Below are positions 6,481 through 10,244 of a stretch of DNA of 10,244 nucleotides, piece after piece. The DNA comes from an uncultured Prevotella sp. (GTDB lineage Bacteria > Bacteroidota > Bacteroidia > Bacteroidales > Bacteroidaceae): contig CALZDK010000063.1 in assembly GCA_945637645.1 (NCBI GenBank), positions 1-10,244 on the forward strand. The letters are read 5' to 3'. Below the pieces are notes generated by a model. That model did no database searches and was not told where the DNA came from. It saw only the letters and a program-made list of their open reading frames with translations. Position 1 is the first letter of the stretch, and every line of letters begins with the position of its first letter. Both the position numbers and the translations under genes were made by a program.

Positions 6481-6680
6481 CAAGTTGACAAGTTGACAAG
6501 TAAACAAGTTGGCAAGTAAACAAGTTAACGAGTAAACAAGTTGACAAGTTGACAAGTTGACAAGTAGATAAGTAGACAAGTTAACGAGTAAACAAGTAAA
6601 CAAGTGATAGCCCAAGCAAAAAAAAATGCGGCAAGAGTAACAACTTGTCAACTCGTCAACTTGTCAACTCGTCAACTAAA
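6481..6680 (+). repeat. Octamer repeat element 2 with inverted halves (paaK-ACT junction)
   Basis: The left part, 6481-6600, is fifteen adjoining 8-bp units (CAAGTTGA, CAAGTAAA, CAAGTTAA, CGAGTAAA and variants), followed by a partial sixteenth. The core, about 6608-6640, reads ATAGCCCAAG, a nine-A run, then GCGGCAAGAGTAA. It aligns with the core of element 1. The right part is four inverted units alternating CAACTTGT and CAACTCGT (6641-6672), ending in the same CAACTAAA (6673-6680). It starts 8 nt after the paaK stop and ends 13 nt before the ACT gene start. Unit number differs from element 1 (15-16 against 8 on the left), pointing to expansion and contraction by slippage or recombination. 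Confidence 0.88.
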
Positions 6681-6693
6681 AATAATTAAGAAT

Positions 6694-7122
6694 ATGACCA
6701 TTAAACAACTATCAATATTCATGGAGAACCGCAGCGGTGCGCTGCTGCGGGTTCTTGAGATGTTGCGCGACAACGGCATAAGCATCGTAGTGAGCACATT
6801 GGGCGATACCGACGGATTCGGCATCTACCGAGTAATATGCAACGACACCGAAAAGGCGTTCAAACTTCTTCGCGACAAAAACATCTCCGCAACAATAACC
6901 AACGTCTATGCCCTCCGACTCGCAAGCAACCAACCAGGTGCGGCGGCGGAAATAGTGGAGAAGATAACCAAGGCTGGAGTGACAATAAAATATATGTACT
7001 CCTTCATGTATGGAGGCAACGGCATCGTGGTGCTGAAAGTTGACGACAACGACAAGGCTGAGGAAACAGTAATGCTAAACAAACTGGACTATATTACGGA
7101 AAAAGACTTGAACAACGAATAA
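6694..7122 (+). CDS. Double-ACT-domain amino-acid-binding protein
   Basis: This 142-residue cytoplasmic protein consists of two tandem ACT domains (about residues 3-70 and 71-136) and no visible catalytic or DNA-binding region. Each domain has the effector-loop pattern at the end of the first strand: ENRSGAL at 11-17 and SNQPGAA at 78-84. ACT pairs bind amino acids, so a role in sensing an aromatic amino acid and modulating a neighbouring enzyme, perhaps IorAB or PaaK, is plausible but unproven. Similar small ACT proteins are, to my knowledge, often placed beside ior/paaK genes in Bacteroidetes. The ATG at 6694 follows an A-rich leader. An earlier in-frame ATG at 6604 would add 30 residues translated from the repeat and is rejected. 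The porin gene begins 10 nt downstream. Confidence 0.85.
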   Translation: MTIKQLSIFMENRSGALLRVLEMLRDNGISIVVSTLGDTDGFGIYRVICNDTEKAFKLLRDKNISATITNVYALRLASNQPGAAAEIVEKITKAGVTIKYMYSFMYGGNGIVVLKVDDNDKAEETVMLNKLDYITEKDLNNE

Positions 7123-7132
7123 ATAACTTAAA

Positions 7133-8227
7133 ATGAAAAAATCTATTACAATCCTTGCAGCACTGATGACAGCTGCAACAATGACCTGGGCGGAAACTAC
7201 CAGTCCGCCAGAAACAAAAGAGGAGAAAGACCTCAAATATTGGGCTGAAGCCGTGGCTTCGAGAGTGAAGGTAACGGGATATGCACAAGCTGGCTACACC
7301 GCTACTATGCCTGAAGAAGGACCAAACACCAACACCTTCGACATGAAACGTGTCATTCTTATGGTGGGTGCCAACATCACACCGGAGTTCTACGCCTTCT
7401 TCATGCACGACTTCAAGAGCAAGGACATGCAGGAGTACTACCTTGAATACCGACCCTCGAAGGCTTTCAACCTGCGATTCGGACAGTCGAAGATAGAACT
7501 CTCGATGGAAAACCCAATGTCGCCAACGGTGCTTGAGAGCATCGGACCGATGTCGCAAAGCGTGTTCTGGCTCTGCGGTGCCGACCCGCTGATGGGCAAT
7601 CCCGCAGGTCGCGACCTCGGACTCATGGCCTACGGCGACCTCTTCAAGGGCAAGCTGCGCTATGTGCTTGAAGTGGTGAACGGCGGACAGACAAACACCG
7701 CCGACCGCGACAACAGGAAGAACGTGATAGGAAAACTTGAGTTTAGACCCGACCCTCGCTTCCGCGCCTCAGTGTCGGGACAGCTCGGCTATGGATGTGC
7801 AGTAAAGGCATCGGAATATAATCTCACAGTGACCGAGGGCGAGACATACACCCAAAACCGCTATGCCGTGGGAATGGAATGGAAATCGAAGAAGACAGGC
7901 AACGACTACCACAAAAACCGCTGTGCGATGGTGCGTGCCGAGGTGCTTGGAGGAAAGGATGGCGACTGCGGCAGTTTTGGAGCATACATCTCCACTGCAA
8001 TTCCAGTGTATAAGGGACTCGACTTTGTGGCAATGGCAGACTATATGAACTACAACACAGACTCCAAAATAAAGAAGACAAACCTTATGGCAGGACTTCA
8101 ATATTGGATATTCAAGAAATGCCGCCTCCAGGCTCAGTACACCTACAGCCTGCGCAGCGACGCCATGAAGGCTCTTCAAGGTGATAACCAAAGTATTATT
8201 CAGACACAAGTTCAAGTGGCATTTTAA
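7133..8227 (+). CDS. Outer-membrane porin, OprO/OprP (phosphate-selective porin) family
   Basis: The 364-residue precursor begins with a signal peptide (MKK start, hydrophobic stretch, likely cleavage after Ala20). A short acidic/lysine-rich segment (about 21-42) follows, then alternating polar/hydrophobic beta strands typical of an outer-membrane barrel. YLEYRPSKAFNLRFGQSKIELS at about 103-124 and GRDLG at 159-163 are characteristic of the OprO/OprP-like family. The chain ends in QVQVAF with a terminal phenylalanine, the usual barrel-assembly signal. The family name does not fix the substrate: many members are general or anion-selective pores. Its place between aryl-acid enzyme genes and a symporter, 2 nt before the latter, suggests it admits the organic anion used by the pathway (inference). 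Confidence 0.82.
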   Translation: MKKSITILAALMTAATMTWAETTSPPETKEEKDLKYWAEAVASRVKVTGYAQAGYTATMPEEGPNTNTFDMKRVILMVGANITPEFYAFFMHDFKSKDMQEYYLEYRPSKAFNLRFGQSKIELSMENPMSPTVLESIGPMSQSVFWLCGADPLMGNPAGRDLGLMAYGDLFKGKLRYVLEVVNGGQTNTADRDNRKNVIGKLEFRPDPRFRASVSGQLGYGCAVKASEYNLTVTEGETYTQNRYAVGMEWKSKKTGNDYHKNRCAMVRAEVLGGKDGDCGSFGAYISTAIPVYKGLDFVAMADYMNYNTDSKIKKTNLMAGLQYWIFKKCRLQAQYTYSLRSDAMKALQGDNQSIIQTQVQVAF

Positions 8228-8229
8228 TT

Positions 8230-9789
8230 ATGTTTATAAAGATATTACTTACAATAGTCTTCCTCTGCATCACGGTGGCAGTGGGAATATACTCAAGAAA
8301 GCAGGCAAAGTCGGTGGACGGCTTTGTTCTCGGTGGACGATCCGTAGGACCTTGGCTTACTGCCTTCGCCTATGGCACGTCATATTTCTCGGCAGTGGTC
8401 TTCGTGGGCTATGCCGGACAGTTCGGTTGGAAATACGGCATGTCGGCATCGTGGATTGGCGTGGGCAACGCCATCATCGGATCGCTGTTGGCTTGGCTCG
8501 TGCTTGGCAAGCGCACAAAGCTGATGACGCAACACATACAAAGCCGTACCATGCCCGACTTCTTCGGCACCCGCTACTCCGACGAGGGACTGCGCGTGGC
8601 AGCATCCATCATTGCGTTCATCTTCCTCATTCCCTACACCGCAGGAGTATATATGGGCATCTCGAAACTCTTTGAGATGGGATTTGGAATACCATACGAG
8701 TATTGCGCCATTATAATGGCAATGCTCACCGCCGTATATGTCATCCTCGGCGGCTATAAGGCAACGGCGATAAACGACTTCATACAGGGCATCATCATGC
8801 TCTTTGGCATAACTACGGTCATTGCCGTGGTGCTACATAACCAGGGCGGACTTACTGAGGCAATAGCAAAAATGGGAGAGGCGGTGCCTACTGCCCACGA
8901 CCTTGAGGACAAGTCGGGATTGTTTGCCAACTTCCAGACAGGCGACTTTGCCTCGTGGTTTGGTCCCGCACCGCTTAGTCTTCTCGGCGTTGTGGTGCTC
9001 ACATCGCTCGGCACTTGGGGATTGCCGCAGATGGTAGGCAAGTTCTATTCCATCACCGACGAGTCGGCAATACGCCGCGGCACCATCATCTCCACCATCT
9101 TCGCCCTTGTGGTGGCTGGCGGATGCTACTTCCTTGGCGGCTTCGGCAGACTGTTCCCTGAGCCTGCTTTCAGTCTTGCAAAGCATAAGTATGCCTACGA
9201 CAGCATAGTGCCCTCGATGCTTGAGACATTGCCCGACGTGCTCATAGCCCTCGTGGTGCTCTTGGTGCTCTCGGCGTCCATGTCAACCCTTGCCTCGCTC
9301 GTTCTCACCTCATCGTCAACTATGACCCTCGACCTCATCTATCGCGACAAGAAATCGCAGGATGGAGAAGTGGAAGGCGGCGAGATTGACGACACCGTGG
9401 CAGAGAAGATAGAGCGCCGCAAAGTCCTTGTGATGCGAGTGCTGATAGTGTTCTTTATTGTGCTCTCGCTGATGATAGCCCTTAATCCGCCGCAGTTCAT
9501 CGCACAGCTTATGGGCATCTCGTGGGGAGCTCTCGCTGGCGCGTTCCTCGCACCGTTCCTCTTGGGTCTCTACTGGAAGGGCGTGACACGCATAGCCGTA
9601 TGGGCTTGCTTCGTGTGGGGCGTTGGACTGACAGTAGTGAACATGATGCTGGGCAACGCACTGTTGAACCCCATTGACTGTGGTGCAGTGGCAATGGTGG
9701 GAGGCTTCGCCGTTGTCTGGATTGTAAGTCTCTTTACGCCGAAGATGAAACGGGCATCCGTAGAAAACATATTCAAATGCTATGAATAA
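8230..9789 (+). CDS. Sodium:solute symporter (SSS family), substrate unknown
   Basis: A 519-residue inner-membrane protein with about thirteen hydrophobic segments and the LeuT-type fold of the SSS family. It should drive substrate uptake with a sodium gradient. Visible family hallmarks are the first helix followed by GFVLGGRSVGPWLTAFAYG at 31-49, the TMPDFFGTRY segment at 107-116, GGYKATAINDFIQG at 174-187, and SASMSTLASLVLTSSSTMTLDL at 348-369, whose Ser352/Thr353 correspond to the sodium-site residues of PutP/vSGLT-type proteins. A charged loop, about 371-398, is rich in Glu, Asp and Lys. The start codon is 2 nt after the porin stop, and the 3' end overlaps the thioesterase gene by 8 nt, so translation is probably coupled. 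Some SSS members import phenylacetate in other bacteria; that substrate is a contextual guess here. Confidence 0.88.
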   Translation: MFIKILLTIVFLCITVAVGIYSRKQAKSVDGFVLGGRSVGPWLTAFAYGTSYFSAVVFVGYAGQFGWKYGMSASWIGVGNAIIGSLLAWLVLGKRTKLMTQHIQSRTMPDFFGTRYSDEGLRVAASIIAFIFLIPYTAGVYMGISKLFEMGFGIPYEYCAIIMAMLTAVYVILGGYKATAINDFIQGIIMLFGITTVIAVVLHNQGGLTEAIAKMGEAVPTAHDLEDKSGLFANFQTGDFASWFGPAPLSLLGVVVLTSLGTWGLPQMVGKFYSITDESAIRRGTIISTIFALVVAGGCYFLGGFGRLFPEPAFSLAKHKYAYDSIVPSMLETLPDVLIALVVLLVLSASMSTLASLVLTSSSTMTLDLIYRDKKSQDGEVEGGEIDDTVAEKIERRKVLVMRVLIVFFIVLSLMIALNPPQFIAQLMGISWGALAGAFLAPFLLGLYWKGVTRIAVWACFVWGVGLTVVNMMLGNALLNPIDCGAVAMVGGFAVVWIVSLFTPKMKRASVENIFKCYE

Positions 9790-10192
9790 TCTGAAGGATT
9801 TCCTCAACAAGGGCGACCGCTTTGCTGCAACCAACGGAATGCAGCTCACAGAGGTGCGTGAAGGTTATGCACGAGCCGAGATGAAGGTGGAGAAGCGCCA
9901 TCTCAACGGTGCGGGAGTATGTCAGGGTGGAGCCTATTTCACCCTTGCCGACCTCGCGTTCGCCGCCGTGACAAACTCACGAGGCAACGTCACCCTCGGC
10001 ATACAGAACTCCATCACATTCCTCCAGTCGGCACACGAGGGCGACACCCTCATTGCCGAGGCGGAAGAGACCTTCAACCACCATCGCCTGCCCTTCTGCG
10101 AGATTCGCGTAAGCAACCAACATGGCGATCTCCTGTGTGTAGTCACAGGGTCGGCATATAGGACAAGTAAGGAATGGAAAAATAATCAATAA
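9782..10192 (+). CDS. paaI: PaaI-type hotdog thioesterase (aryl-acyl-CoA thioesterase)
   Basis: This 136-residue cytoplasmic protein has the single hotdog fold of PaaI, which hydrolyses phenylacetyl-CoA and hydroxyphenylacetyl-CoA and so frees trapped CoA. The signature spans residues 40-60: HLNGAGVCQGG followed by AYFTLADLAFA. Asn42 and Asp57 match the expected active-site asparagine and acid. The usual His of the CHGG motif is Gln48 here. The rest (TLGIQNSITFLQSAHEGDTLIAEAE) fits the family. Length is normal. It starts 8 nt before the symporter stop, indicating tight coupling, and is the last gene visible in the cluster. In this setting it probably recycles CoA from excess aryl-acetyl-CoA made by PaaK or IorAB. 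A broader acyl-CoA range is possible. Confidence 0.87.
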   Translation: MNNLKDFLNKGDRFAATNGMQLTEVREGYARAEMKVEKRHLNGAGVCQGGAYFTLADLAFAAVTNSRGNVTLGIQNSITFLQSAHEGDTLIAEAEETFNHHRLPFCEIRVSNQHGDLLCVVTGSAYRTSKEWKNNQ

Positions 10193-10221
10193 CTCAAGTT
10201 TCTGAAGTTACTAAACCGCCG

Positions 10222-10244
10222 CCTGTAGGGGCAGACCCATGTGT
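10222..10244. repeat. Start of a probable dispersed repeat at the right edge (truncated)
   Basis: The last bases, beginning CCTGTAGGGGCAGACCCATG, look like one end of an inverted repeat common in Bacteroidetes intergenic DNA, where GGGGCAGAC is later mirrored as GTCTGCCCC. The window stops inside it, so the second arm is not visible and the call rests on recognition of the motif. The preceding 30 bases after the paaI stop are A/T-rich and hold no clear terminator. Confidence 0.4.

Noticed and set aside
4948..6680. Octamer arrays as CRISPR arrays
   Set aside because: Units are 8 bp and contiguous with no unique spacers, and no cas genes are present.
6604..6693. Upstream ATG start for the ACT protein
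   Set aside because: The extra 30 residues come from the repeat core and right arm (QLVNLST-type peptide). The ACT fold begins right after the ATG at 6694.

Overview
The window looks like a chromosomal segment from a gut or rumen Bacteroidales bacterium, most likely Prevotella or a close relative. The evidence is a GH10 xylanase fused to a CE1 feruloyl esterase, two upstream boxes matching the Bacteroidetes -7 consensus TAnnTTTG, A-rich weak ribosome-binding regions in place of strong Shine-Dalgarno sites, and several kinds of short intergenic repeats I associate with this phylum. The species call is inference.

Layout. Positions 1-186 are non-coding and hold a long-arm inverted repeat. On the minus strand, 187-2394 encodes a secreted 735-residue xylanase/feruloyl esterase. 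Positions 2395-2665 are a divergent A/T-rich control region with one candidate promoter per direction, a 7-bp palindrome and a 10-bp direct repeat. From 2666 to 10192 seven plus-strand genes follow in what looks like one transcription unit: iorA, iorB, paaK, a double-ACT protein, an OprO/P-type porin, a sodium:solute symporter and a PaaI-type thioesterase. The last four are tightly packed (gaps of 10 and 2 nt, then an 8-nt overlap). The iorB-paaK and paaK-ACT junctions are each filled by a large 8-bp-period repeat element with an inverted second half. The iorA-iorB junction carries a GC-rich palindrome that has been read into the end of iorA. The right edge holds the start of another probable repeat.

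How the genes may work together. IorAB interconverts aryl-pyruvates and aryl-acetyl-CoA using a low-potential electron carrier. PaaK interconverts free aryl acids and their CoA esters. PaaI hydrolyses aryl-CoA. The ACT protein is a plausible amino-acid sensor. The porin and symporter give a path across both membranes. No ring-oxygenase or ring-opening genes of the aerobic phenylacetate pathway are present. The simplest reading is an anaerobic module that takes up arylacetates (phenylacetate, indoleacetate, hydroxyphenylacetate) and carboxylates them to aromatic amino acid precursors, or runs the opposite way to excrete them. The transport genes favour uptake, but direction cannot be proved from sequence.

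The most unusual DNA is the pair of octamer elements at 4948-5127 and 6481-6680. Each has a run of CAAGTNNA units, a short conserved core, then a run of CAACTNGT units in inverted orientation, ending 10-13 nt before the next start codon.
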